64,000 nucleotides of DNA from Thelephora terrestris (taxonomy: Eukaryota > Basidiomycota > Agaricomycetes > Thelephorales > Thelephoraceae), in NCBI GenBank assembly GCA_015956445.1, contig WIUZ02000016.1, positions 496,001 through 560,000 on the forward strand. The letters are read 5' to 3'. A program made the translations under genes and the position numbers. The stretch's first letter is position 1, and each line of letters opens with the position of its first letter. Positions 36,238 to 48,616 of the stretch are shown here, in pieces. The notes beneath the pieces were generated by a model that was not told the DNA's origin, did not search any database, and was given only the letters and a program-made list of their open reading frames with translations.

Positions 36238-39200
36238 AATCATTTCTGCGAGAGTATCTCAGGCTTTGTGCCAGCAAACAGATGGTTCGGGATCATCCCC
36301 ATGAACCCATCATTATATTGTGTAGAAATATAAAAGCCCCGTCAATATACGCCTAGAGGCATTGAAAACTCTGTTGAACAAAGCAGTGAGTGAGGTCACT
36401 CTGCCGCTCGCCGGCCCTATGCCTTATACATAGCATAGGCTAGATAGCCTGAGGCTCACGCTGCATCGGAATTCAGCCCCATCCACGCGCTCGTTCTCCC
36501 AAGGCTAGGGTTTTCCGCCACCATCGGTAACCGGAAAATGAGAATTTGCACCCTCATCCAGTCGCTCTCTCCGTTTACGCATACACAAGCCATCCTCAAT
36601 TTTCACCGACCTAGAAAACACCAACCAGCCCACAAACCACCTGGCCAATCTCCAGCGAAGTTCGGATCTCCCCCTCGTTTTCGTTTCTTTTCACTGGATT
36701 GGATACCGCATATTCGCAGAGGCGCGGTGTCATGTCTGCAGAGCGTCGCTAATCCAGAAACCCTCTTACGGGTTCCCGATCCCAGGAGATTCAGTTGTTG
36801 CTGACGCGAGTAACGACTCGGAAACGGGGTCCAAATGGCTTGAGCTCAACCTTGGCCCCTTCCTCAATCCTCGTCTCGGACCCTGGGGATACCGAACGCA
36901 ACACTTCTCAAGACTATGTTCGACGCCTTCGAACTACCACCCAGGGAATAAGAAGCGGGGGGCTCAGACCGAACGGTGTAACTTCATGGAAAAAGTGTGT
37001 GTAGGGGTCTGCGGAGAATCAAGGTGCATTCCCGCTTTGACTTGTGTCACTATCAGACACTACTGGTGACCGTTAGGGTAGACTTCCGCCTGGATTACTG
37101 AGGTAATGACGAAAGGTATGGATTATACATCTGCCCTGGTGATGCAAGACGTCCGGAATCAGGATCGAATGTGGAAACTTGGAGCTTGAAGATGTTGCCA
37201 TGACCGGATCCCAGATATTGGATATCGCGAGCCGCAAAACCCACCAAGCGCAGCCTTGGTTCTTGGATACGGTATGGCCCAAGATAAAGTGTGAAATTCA
37301 TCGGTAGCGCGCGTACAGTGAGGGCCACCGAGCGAGAGGCATCGTTGTAGTGTGGGTGCGCAAGACACCACATACGGGTTTCTCCCCCAAAAGGCCCTCG
37401 TAATGAAATTACCACAAGGGTGTCAATAAATACAAAGGAAGAAAAAACGGGGAGCCGGCGGTGACGATCAAACAAAGGATCCCGAGGATTTGACGCGCAT
37501 CTCTCAGAGGTTATCTGGGAATCCACTGTGGCTTAGCAGGTTCAACGTCTGATTGTTGTTCATCAATTAGATGATACACAGAATCAAGAGTCAAGGAAAA
37601 ATGCGACGTGCGTGCCCTCCGCGCTTGCGTTGTGGCTGAGCGAAACCGGAACTAACTTCCAGACCTTCGTCTGGTGAGCTGCAACAGTCACCCCTCGTAT
37701 ACCACCCGACATAGTTCTAAGACTCCGCCCCCATTCCCCTTCCCCGTCCTTCTCCCACAAATCACAAATGGTCTGGTGGCTTCCCACCGCTTCCAGATTG
37801 AATCTGCACCGGCAATCAGCACGACATCCTTAGATGAGTCCAAAATGGCCCTTTGAAACGTACGGTGGAGAATATGGCACACGCTTCAACTCTTCGTCGA
37901 GGGCAAAAACGGGCTGCGAAAGCGACAGGTCACTTCCGGAATAGTCGTCTGTGTTCATTTGGGCGATTGAGAGCGTGAACGGCACAGTTTGTGGTGGCGG
38001 CCGGATGGTGGGGACAACCAAACTTTGGGACACGTGTCACGAAATGGCAACCCAGCCAAGACCATACGACTTCCCTGCCGAGCCCAGCGAAGTCGCAAGG
38101 TTTAACGTGGGACATTCGAGATATGATTGGGATACCCGTGCCGACCCTTGCCAACCCTGCAGTTTTTTCTCGAGGATTCGCTGATGGGCACAGCCCCCTC
38201 TCGCGAAAAAATCCGCCCCACAGCCGGAAAGTACTGCTCGCTCTCAAAACAGAGTTTGCTAGTGCTTGAGACGTCGTTGACCAGAATCTTCTCAGGGCTT
38301 GAGGCGTGCGGATCGACGTGAGATCCCTATCGTATTCCCCTTCGAGGGAGGCATCGGCACTGGGTCTGAGTGAGACCCGTGACGGGGCACTACGAGCCTA
38401 GAGGCCGAGGACTATCGGGCTCGGATGTTATGAAGGAACTTGGGAAAAATTCGAGTGTACGGGAGGCATTAATGGTGATCCTGTGTTGGATGGCCATATC
38501 AAACTTTGGGAGAAAGCCATCGGGCCCTTTGATTCGCTGAGAGGTTGAAGCCATCGACGACGATGGTGGTGGATACGAGAAAGCGTGACACGTAAGCGAT
38601 AAGGAAGAGCCCTAACTGCAGACAGACGTGGGCGGTCGTTTTGCAGACATGGTCATTGGGTGAAGACCGTGTGATCGCTTATATAAGCGCTCGAAAACTG
38701 GATGATTTATTCCAATTTCCAGCATCGGTGCTCTCCTGCGAGGGCCTGACTCGATCGATTTCACACGTGACTTGAGGGTTGCCGGTCCCCACCTTTTGCC
38801 GTCAGCTTGATCCGTCTTCTGCTGAACCTCCGACGGATGTCCCACATTCCCTCTTGCATCTGTCGCCGTCTTGACTGGGAACGAGTACTGACTCCATAGG
38901 CTCCCAGAGGCCCCTCCCCCATTTTCCCTGCTCGACGTTCATTTCATCCCCTCCCAATAAAACCGAATCTACGCTTCCGCGCGACGGTCATATAAGGAAA
39001 GATCACCGTCGGGAAGTGAGGTATTTCCGACGACGCGTGAATCCATCCGTGCTGATCTGTGCATGTAGCCAAGAAGACGATAGTTGGAAGCGGGCGTATT
39101 CGACCGGAGTAGAGCTATCTTCAAGCGCAGGAGTGAACAAACAAGAGGTTCTGTTGGATTTAGATCCTCCCTGTCACCCGTCTCAAAGAGTTACGGTATC

Positions 39201-39249
39201 GGGCCTACAGAACGTCACAACGCCCTAGACGATCCGTAGACCACCATAC
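36238..39249. other. Decayed stretch, right flank of the NLR array
   Basis: No intact gene. Parts are related to the array spacers (36530-36660, and 38880-39240 which resembles 19400-19740). The stretch 37500-37880 is a partial copy of the unknown multi-copy gene (DLWEKDGEGEWGRSL and GGIRGVTVAAHQTKVWKL on the minus strand), and its likely 5' part reads from 38033 (MSQSLVVPTIRPPPQ). The minus-strand frame 37095-37526 is open but unrecognised. Confidence 0.45.
38485..38552 (-). pseudogene. Relic of NLR exon 1
   Basis: The minus strand from ATG 38552 reads MASTSQRIKGPDGFL, clearly the first exon of the MASTSQ type, but it loses similarity after about 23 codons. The upstream side (38553-38690) keeps the conserved NLR upstream sequence (GCGTGACACGTAAGCGATAA). 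This is the trace of a lost array member. Confidence 0.7.
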
Positions 39250-40200
39250 GATGGCTTGAAAATAGTGGGCACTGCAATGTTTTGTAACCGTACCCAAAAT
39301 CACCCCATCATTTTTGTTTCGTTGCTCGGCCTTCGTCCTAGCCCCCGTTGACACAGAACCTCTCAAGACCACGTCCGACGCCTTTCAACTCACAAGTGCT
39401 CCACACATATCTCCTCCCCCGCTCGGAGTCGGGATCAGGGGAAACGCCAGCTTTGCCGTATTTCCGCTCCTTTCCGTTTCAGCTCCCGGTCGACACCGAT
39501 ACAGTGAGGGGAGAAAATGGAAGAGTTCGTTGAGGAATCCAAGTAGTGGCGTCGACCCGTGTATTCTCCATTGGCCGTTTCTGTTGGACAGGACGTCGGG
39601 TCGATGAGTGTGCGATGTCTCATGAGGCTGGAACCATTCTTCTGGAACCGTACCCGCTTTCACGTTGCGGCCACAGCCACGAACTATCTGAGAATCCACC
39701 GTGGCTTAGCAGGTTCAACGTCTGTCGTCATATTGTTGTTCGTCAATTCGATGATACAGAGTCAAATTCAAGGAAGATTGCGACGCGTGACTTCCACGCT
39801 TGCGTTGTGGCTGAGAAACCGGGACCAACTTCTAGACCTTCGTTTGGTGAGTTGCAACAGTGACCCCTCGTATACCGCCCGACATAGTTCCAAAGACCCG
39901 CCCCCATACCCCTTGCCCGTCCTTCTCCCACAAACCATAAACTGTGTAGGTGGCTTCCCACCAATACTTGTCCTTGGGTGGGTGGATCAGATCGAATTCA
40001 CCAAACCAGCAAAAAGAGTTATCTACGTACCATATCTCTGAAGACGTTCGTAAACGAAACGTCTATAACGTGTTCTTCGGGAGAGGTGTTCATGAGAGCG
40101 ACCGCGAAGGAGCTGGGCAAGATGACCATGAGGCAACGGCCCAGCACCTGTCAGGATTTCCCTTGCCTGTTTACCAGTTCACTCGCCCACAGCTGTAAGT
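39250..40200 (-). pseudogene. Decayed multi-copy gene of unknown family, copy 3
   Basis: Third long copy. Minus-strand pieces include WFGEFDLIHPPKDKYWWEA and the upstream piece MNTSPEEHVIDVSF. A TAG interrupts the frame after the HQTKV motif. Not recognised; see the related copies at 19740 and 30700. Confidence 0.45.
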
Positions 40201-41536
40201 CACCGCCTTCAGGGACTAGCATCTTACACAGCCGTATCCCCGGCTGTCCATTCAGATCTTGATTTATCGAGATGATCGCTGTATTCGTGATAACGGTCCA
40301 AGTTTCGTTCGACTGGAGGGTAGAGCAGAAATGAATACTATCGAACGTTTACTTCGCGTCCCACAAGACACAGTCCATGCTGAGCAGATCGTCACCCAAT
40401 ATCAACGGGCTCGGCCCTTCAGCAGAGCCCAAATCCAAAAGTGTGTCACTAAAGCCTTTATAAGAGCGGTCCATAATGTAAATCCAAAGACATAAAGCTT
40501 ACCTTATTCATCAAACGACATTCCACCGTTCCTGCCCGATTGTCAGAGGCATTGTTTGAGTAGGGAGGAGAGAAGTGATCTCTAGTCACACCCGATCTGA
40601 ACTGTGGACTCCAGCATGAGATCGTGTACTAAGACGAGGCATCCTGAGAAGAGGCTCACGCATATCAAGATCGTTCCACTGTCCAGGGCCCGCCTTCTGT
40701 CCTAGGGGAGCAGCGAAATCAATTATGCAAGCCATAGAGTAGACTAAAGGTGATAGGAAAATCGATTGTCGTCAGCCCGAGAAGGTCGGAGATAAACACC
40801 ATCACGATCTCGCGAGATCCAGGGAGCTTGCTGGTGCACGAACACCTGTTCGCCGAAACCATTGAACCGCCACAGTAACGTTCGGTCAGCAAATTTCCAC
40901 CTGACCGTGTCCGGAAAAGAACACTCGTTGAATAGAAGCAACCTGAGGGATTTTTTTGGTAGCCAATCGGCTCACGATGACATGGTGTCTCCACGAACTT
41001 CTCTGAACCATGAGCGGTCCGTGAGGCCGTTTCGGTGACCAGGTAGTCCAGGCCCGAAACACGAGTCACACTAGCTCCGAGTGGTGGACCGTGGACCACG
41101 GAACGGAGTCTGGGAAAGTAGTGGCGATCCCACGAGTAAAAGAGCCATGCACGCGACATAGCTCGGCTGCTTGACTAATTGAAATGGGTGGCTTGTCACC
41201 GCAGGGGGATGTGAGACGGCTTGCATCGTTGCAAATAAAACCCCAATACACCGTCCGAAAAAAAGCGTGCCGCGAAGTGCATTGACCCCGAGACGAATGA
41301 CAACACCGTATGAGCTCTGCAGAGCGCACAGAACACCTGGACATCGTCTGGTTCGTTGCGTTCGTCCCCTCTGGCGTTGTTTGGTCATGTTTGGAGAATG
41401 AATGTTGAGTTCCTTTGTTCAACGATCATGGCGATCGATCCCGTGATGAAATCCAACGCGTCTCACGGTCGAACCCTTCCACCCTCTCCGCCACCGTCTG
41501 GCCCGAATCTGTCTAATTCCCTCAAATTACTCATCC
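40201..41536. other. Unassigned stretch left of FunK1
   Basis: No supported gene. The minus-strand frames at 40719-41159 and 41066-41422 are open and share no recognisable motif. The last part should contain the promoter of the kinase gene that starts at 41537. Confidence 0.35.
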
Positions 41537-44286
41537 ATGGCTCTTGTCGACTTCCATGGACTCGTCTCCCTATATAAGCTGGCTCGAAGCAACGTGGGGA
41601 GCACCACAAACCCCTCACGTCCCCCTCCGATGCCTGCCCCCAAACCCATACGACCACCCTCCCCCTCAGTCGAGGGCCCTCAACTTCGCCCTACAAAGTC
41701 TCAATTCGATACCCCGAAACGCCAACCCGACTTTGTCATTCACTCTGCGCCGAACATTACGCCGATCGCAAAGGGGACCTCTATCCGACAGAAGCAGGAT
41801 GTCGACACCGATGATGGTGGAAAATACAACAGCGACGACTACAAGCAATTTATTATTCAGGATTTTGAACGTCATCGTGTTTTCGTGGGCATGGATGATT
41901 TCATGAAGCAGGTCCTGCACGTCCCCGACGATTGGAAGACCCAATGGGCAGAGGCGATCAAGGAAGTCAAATTCAACAAGGATTTTAAGGAATACCTTCT
42001 GTCTTACTCCGAGAAGTGCGAAACCGACGGTATCAGGGAGGATGCGTTATACGGACCCATGGTGAAGATGATCAACTCCCTTCTCGAAGTCACCTGCAAG
42101 TCCACAGTGGACGCCGTCAAGCCAAAGACCCCCCAACGGTTCATCAGGAACGACCCCCAAAAGCTTTATCATGGGGTACTTGACAAAGCCAATCTCTCGC
42201 CGGATATCATCGCTCTCCACGAGGACCGCTACAACAAGCTCAAATCGGAGGAGAGGGAGAATGGGCAGCTCGACACGTCGTTTATCACCTGGGCACATCC
42301 TCTGCAGGTTCTAGAAGTTAAGCACTTTGACACTGCCCTGGTGGATGGAACGTACATGCCGCGGTTACGGATGAAAGGTACGCTCGCAGCTTTCTTCTCC
42401 CGACGGGCTTCTAATGACAAGGAGACAGAAGGATGTGACCCAATGTCGAACCATGCCGAACCTCCGAAGATCTCGCGGCACCAGAAAAAGAAGGGTGCAC
42501 CCAAAGAGTCTGCCTCCGCTCCACCGCAACCTGTCAGTCAAGCGGTGAAGCGGCCTGCCGGTGAGTCGTCCGAGACGAGCCGCAAGGCGCAGAAGAAGTC
42601 TCAAAAATCGACCCCTGGTGGCGCGAGTGCAGCGACCGAAGGAAAGAGCCATCAAGTTCTGTCCGGCCGAATCGTACCAGATCCTCGGACGGGAGAGACA
42701 GACCGTCAAAAGCAGGTGTACGTTCAAATCGGAAAATACCTCTTGGAACAGTTCTCCATCCCCGCCTTCCGCTCCCACGCAACTATCGGCCTGATCGACC
42801 GTGATCGCATCCAGCTGTATCACGCCAACCACTCCGTCATTCTCGTTTCATCCGCAATCAACTTTACGTTGGATGACGAAGGAGGTGGGTTGGACAAACT
42901 GATCGCGATCATGATTGCCTTCACCCGTCTCTCGCTATGCGACAACGGTATCCTCCACAACCTCACCGGCAGAAAACTCTTCCAGGACAACCAGCAGCTG
43001 GTTACGTCCAATGAGAAGTCCAAGGTTTTGAGCGTCCAGAAGGGAAAGAAGCTGGAACTCGAAAAAGATGGGGAGTCTCTGACGCTTACCTATGGCGATG
43101 TTATTTCTCACGAGCCTTCGCTGGTTGGCCGAGCGACGGCGGTGCTACACGCGACGTCTCCGAAGTGGCAGGGCAAGGACCTGGTTGTGAAGATCAGCTG
43201 GCCTGGCGCTGTCAGGACCTCGGAAAGCGAATTCCTCAAGAAGGCGATAGAAGAAGCAAAACGGACCCCCGACCAATGGGCTGTCAACCACCTTCCTGGC
43301 CTCCTGTTTGACTTCGATGTTGATTTCGACAAGGATTCGACGCACGGGAAAGTCGCCAGTATGCTCGAGGGCGCCGAGTTCGTGGAGAAAGAGAAAGAAT
43401 ACAAGTACGAACGGCGCGTCCTGCGGATCCTCGTCCAAGAACGCCTATATGCTCTCAAGACGTTGACGGACGTGAAGGAAATCGCTCAGGTCCTGCTAGA
43501 TATTGCATGCAGTGCGTACTTTCATTCATCTTCTCGTTGTCACACGCTCACGTTGAATTAGTCCACTGGTGGCTGCGTGAGAAAGTCGGGATTCTGCACC
43601 GCGACCTCAGCCTCAACAACATCATGTATCGGAGGATCAATGGAAAAGTCTATGGAGTTCTAACCGACTTTGATCTTTCATCATGGACGGCTTCTTTAAC
43701 CGGCGACTACAAAAGCACTTCGCAACAGAGAACCGGGACCCCTCCCTACATGGCGTACGAATTGCTCAAGGGAACCGAGAACCTCCACCTTTACAGGCAT
43801 GATGTTGAATCCCTTTTCTACATCATGTTGATACTGGCCTCCCACCACGAGATTTACATTCCTCAGGACACGAAGAAGGAGGCAGGAGGGGTGCGAATGC
43901 GACCGTATGCCGAAGGGCTGCCTTACGAACAGTGGTTCGATCAGCCTTTGTACAAAACTCTTGCCTCACAAAAGAGTGACTTTTTGAGGGGGCGCGAGGA
44001 ATTGGATCTGACTCCGAGCTTCGAAGACTTCCGGGATTGGATAAAGTCCATTCATCGGTCTTTTCGACGAGGCGTGCTTGCCCACGATATCCACAAGTCT
44101 AAATTGGAGGATTTTGAGGAATCGGGTGACAGCGGGGTTGCTCCAACATTCGACAGCGAGACGTTGGGAGGACATGTGTGTTATTCTATGCTGATCAACT
44201 CGGCTCGTAATCTCAGGGGAAAGCTTGAAGGTCTCATTGTTCGCTACGATACGACTCCTGCTGGCGTAGATGCAGCCGACGCTTGA
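41537..44286 (+). CDS. FunK1-type fungal protein kinase
   Basis: Two exons (41537-43511, 43562-44286; 50-bp intron with GTGCGT donor and TTAG acceptor) give 899 aa. The split kinase domain is of the basidiomycete FunK1 family. The N-lobe holds VVKISWPG, with the likely ATP-binding Lys. After splicing, the catalytic loop reads CIHWWLREKVGILHRDLSLNN, the metal-binding motif is TDFD in place of DFG, and RTGTPPYMAYELL replaces the APE region. A basic, Pro/Ser-rich insertion (about residues 290-390, HQKKKG, RRASN) lies between the N-terminal module and the kinase, as often seen in this family. Substrates are unknown. These kinases are strongly expanded in mushrooms. The start is the first ATG of the open frame; an upstream 5' exon cannot be excluded. 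Confidence 0.88.
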
Positions 44287-45328
44287 GTTCCTCCTTACTT
44301 GATGCTTGTAAAGTTCCAAAGATGTATTTTAGATTTGTTCACGTAGCACGGGCGTTCATAATGAGACTGCTTACGACGTTTTCCACTGGACGCAAGTATA
44401 AACCAGGGGGTTACGAATCCCAACTGCGTCGGCGGTTTCTGCCCGTACCCATCAAACGATTTTTCACGCCCGACTTTCTGTTCCTATGGGTCGTTGAACC
44501 CTTGCAAAGCCTTCGCATGTGCTCTCCTCCTGTTCCGCCCTGACCACCCTCTATTATGCTGGCTTCTCACGTACACGCCGCATGTTCGATACCCGCAACC
44601 CGCCTATTCAATGCACCAGTCACTAGGCTAGGTGGCTTTCATGCAGGGCGTCCGTAATCAGTGTACGCCCCCTTCCTGAGATCGAGTTGGGGCTCCGATG
44701 GAGAATCAAGTTGGCCTTTCTGAGGGCGCCCAGTGTCGAACGGCGATCGATTCAATGGGTGTTCGAGATCTAGAACGTGCTCGCAGTTGCTTAAACTCAT
44801 GTGATTAGCCGGTGCCAAGGATGTGGATGTGGACCTCTTTTTGCTACTTGCAAGTAGACTGGAGGGAATGCGATCCCATGGCTTGAAAGACAGAGCGGCC
44901 CACTTCCATCGATGAGAGTATACAATGGTGGCAAACCGAGTTGCGTGGGGAAGTCGGAAGCCGCTGCCGAGGGCCCAGGCGGGCGATCTGGCCGTGAATT
45001 GTCAGGCGCATGACGCCAGTGTTCGTGTGGCATGATACAGATTCCCGACAACGAAAGGTCGCTCTTATCATCTCACCACCGGTAGCTTGATCCAAATCGA
45101 TTGGGTATGCCATCTCCCCTTGCAAATTAAATACTTGAACCCGACTGCTGACTACATATTTATATGCCATTTCTGAAAGTCGGCGCGTCCCAGGCCGCTA
45201 GGAGGGACAGTAAACGTACTTGACAGAATGGAGAAGTGGGTGAAGAGGGCAAGAACAAACAAAACGTGCGTAATGAGAGGATGACGTCCTCTTAGACCGC
45301 CGTTATGAGTTCACTTTCTGATACTGAT
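44287..45328. repeat. Left copy of DUF6533-unit flank
   Basis: Part of this stretch (44680-45300) is related to 47780-48560, so the duplicated unit includes this flank as well as the membrane protein gene. A minus-strand frame at 44844-45170 and its counterpart at 48059-48565 share short pieces (IDLD after a Gly-Glu) but I cannot name a gene. Confidence 0.45.
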
Positions 45329-47133
45329 TCACGCAGTTGCGAGAGGGGTGTCTCCTTCAGCGGGTAGAACGGTGTCTTCATCAGACCTGGAGACGAAGCG
45401 CATGTTGTACGGGCGTTTCACTGTGTGAACCCCGGGGTGCGAGGTATGGGTGACGCTCGTAAGCGACCATTCGCTTGCCTGTGAGTTGTCCACCGCTTTC
45501 TTCAAAGAAAGCATTAGACGGCCTATCATTATAGGTAGATACCTATGGGAAGGGCAGTTTCGTGAGCGCCACCAAAGGGCAACCACCGAAAGCATTAACA
45601 CGTACACGATGTTCCCGCTATGTATCAGCGCACGTAAGGGCAGGGGTGAGACCCTAATCACACATAGGTGTCGAGATGGGTGCTTACATAGCCGGCAAGA
45701 GTTGTAGGTTCAACTTGAAGGTTTTTCAGCATAGTTCGTACAACCTAGAATAGGTGTACTCACCCTCGCCAATAACAGTGTCATTTCGAGCACAAGGTGA
45801 GACGTGAAGATAATCAAGAAGTACACAGTTGAGTCTCGAACAATAGTTCGAAGGATGTGCGGCATCTTGAAGCCTCCGTTTGTGGACCCGACTGCGAGGG
45901 CAACGATAACAAGGAATGCCAGAAAGTCTATCAGTAGTAGTGCGTTAGCGGTCGGTGACAGAAACTTGGGAAAAATCGGACCGTATGCAAGCGACATCGC
46001 TGTGTAGGCCATTTCCACCTTCCGATGCCTGGTGAAGATACACAACTGATATGCCATAAGGTGGATAGGAGGGAGTTGTTGCGCTTGGAAAACGAACATC
46101 AGTAATCGCTGTCGAGATGTTCGCAGAGGGTCATACCTGGAGCGTTCGCTGCTAGATTCGTCCAGTATATACCCAACGCAAGCTGAGAGGCCGTTATGCA
46201 CGCGAAGAAGCCTGTAACGATCACGCTCTTCATCGTGATAGCGTATAACCTATTGCACCGCGAAGGTGCAGGCGAACACCACAGTGAGGGCCAGGGCATA
46301 GGGAGGTGGTCCGGTTTCGTACCTCAAGTTCAGGACGATCTGAGCGATAAGTGTGCACCAAACAAAGAAAAGGATCTCGATGAATGCAGACTTGTTGCAC
46401 CTATAAGCATGAAGTAAATTTGGCGCATCACGGACGCCGTGTAGGCTGGCGTAAACATTTATTGAAGATTTGTTTTGCATTCAGACGCACATCTACGGCG
46501 GGGAAGACAACCCGTCAGATCCATTTACCAGTGGAAAACCCAAAGGCCAAGCCCTCACCTCATGGGTATAATTCCACGAAAAGTTCGCTGTAATAGAACA
46601 CCTTGAGCCTGAGCATGTGCATCGTTGACGTTGCCTGAAGCACGTACACACAGTAGCCCATATTGCGTAAGCAATCGGTGTATACCTGTTCTATGTGAGG
46701 GATGAGTTCAGAGATCGAGGAGGCTCGAGGGGGATCCACGATGCGCACCAGGAAGAATATTGCGGAGGCTTTACTTGGATCAACGAAGTGAACGGAGGTT
46801 CTTAACCTGAATAGCTTACCCCATGACTTTTCCCCTTTCCACGCATATCGCACCTGGAAGAAGTCGACAAAGGAAATTTAAGCGGAAAGTGCCAAACACA
46901 CGTACTTCGTCCCTCAGAGTTAGAAAGTAGTCGTAGAATAGGAGGGTTGCAAGAGCCACCCAGTAGTACTGTGTGCTCTATCAAGTATGAGACACTAACA
47001 AACACACGACCTAGGCTTACCTTGATAGAGGTACTAACAACAATGGGGTCAGGATGAACGCTGCCGCGAGGGGAAGGCAAAGGACGCACATGTCTTGTCC
47101 ACCCTGGACAAGCTCGTCTAGTGCTGAGGACAT
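45329..47133 (-). CDS. DUF6533-domain multipass membrane protein, copy 1
   Basis: A multi-exon minus-strand gene from ATG 47133. The first exon (MSSALDELVQGGQD) joins by GTGCGT/TTAG to a 13-nt exon and then to YYWVALATLLFYDYFLTLRDE, followed by VRYAWKGEKSW. This is the DUF6533 signature (YD..LTL..E followed by W). Later exons code hydrophobic helices such as SFAVEILFFVWCTL-like and VIVTGFFACITASQLALGI segments, and KVEMAYTAMSLAY|DFLAFLVIVALAV after removal of a small intron. The last helix is DSTVYFLIIFTSHLVLEM, and the gene ends TPLATA at 45329. About seven membrane spans are expected. Function is unknown. I checked only some of the introns by eye, so the middle exons are approximate. Confidence 0.7.
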
Positions 47134-48616
47134 AAGGGTATTGGGCAACTAGAGGGGGCGGACACGGGCAAAGTTGGAACATGATCATGAGTAGAATTGA
47201 CGTCTTATATACTACAAACGTACGTGTAGTATCTGGAGATTCTCAACTGAGGGTCTCATATCTGATTGCAGGGTCGAAGCTGTGGAAAAATCCGCCAGCT
47301 GATGATCAGTATACACCAAGAACCGACGCCTTGATCGCATCTAAGTATTTGTTTCACCCATGTTTTGCCTTCTATCGACATACATAAATGATGCTGTGCT
47401 GGTGAAAGATCATCACAACTCACATCGGCCAGAGTTAAATAACTGTGTTGTGTGCATCCGTTTCGACGGACTTCCCTCCTTGTCGAGTCGACCACACACG
47501 TTCCGAGTGCCTAGGGCCCTTCCCATCAACCCGCTCCTCCACCATCCGAGGGCTGTTGCATGTGAATGCTGTCGCCCTCGGCTACGGATGAGTACCCTGG
47601 CCTCCCACTGCTATCGCCCATTTCGGATACTTTGAGAACGCAGTCCCGTGCGCGCGTTCCTCGCCGATTCATGTTTCTGGTTAAAGCGGTGATTGGGAAC
47701 TGTCAGCCCTTGCAATGTGTTTTTTGTTTCTCCCGGCGGGCTTGGTCTCGGTTCAAGTTGGACAAGGATATACCCCTGCGCAGATGACCGATGATCAGTA
47801 AGCCATCTAGTCGACTTCTATCGTGCACATCCGTGTCGTCCTTCTTGAGGTCAGGTATGGGCGCCCTTTTGAGAAACGATTTCGTGGTGTGCCGAGTGGT
47901 TGTTCCAAAGAGGACCCGAGGTCTAGAACGTGCTGACAGTCGCTTACGCTCATGCGGTGCACCAATTCATAGATGTGGATGTGAACCCCTTTTTCTCGCC
48001 CGCAGGCAGACCAGAAGAGACGCGATCCCGGGATTTTTGAGATACCCCATCAACGAGACTATAAGGCGACGACAGCCCAAGTGGTCGGGTGGGACTCCTG
48101 GGAGTCAAGAATTAAGGGCGTCGGAAACTGCCGAGTCGGAGTTGCCAACTGCCTGAGCGAGGGTCGCGTGAGTGAATAAGTAGGAAGGCACACAACGCCA
48201 GCGATTATGTATGGTCGGATACCAGCAAGTACGCCGACAACAGAAGGTCTCTGGCACGGTGGCACCGTGACCCCACTGCCGTTAACTTGTCCTAGCACGA
48301 GATGATCCAAATCGATGTAGTGTTCGCCTTTCTGAGTGTGCATTGTCAAACGGGATCCGCTCGAACGAGGACTCGAGATCCAGACGCGCTGTTGTCTACG
48401 CCACTCGACGATTACGGTTCCAAACAGATTTATCACGTTGGTGATGTGCTGGACGTGGAAAACGGCATTATGTAAATAAGGACGAACTAGAGATATAAAA
48501 CACAACTGTAACATGCGCAAAAAAAGAGCGCCGTGCCCGCTCTGAAATTGAGGGCTAGATTCCAACCTGCTCCTAAGCCCCCACTATCGGTTTACTTCTC
48601 GATACCGGCACACTCA
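47134..48616. repeat. Spacer and flank of second DUF6533 unit
   Basis: No gene is supported. The right half (47780-48560) is the second copy of the flank at 44680-45300. The left part should contain the promoter of DUF6533 copy 1. Confidence 0.45.

Noticed and set aside
1-40500. CRISPR-like repetition
   Set aside because: The repeats are long, diverged and gene-containing, in a eukaryotic genome; no short regular repeat-spacer pattern.
40719-41422. Two minus-strand frames upstream of the kinase as a gene
   Set aside because: No motif, no splice sites that join them convincingly, and no relative in the window.
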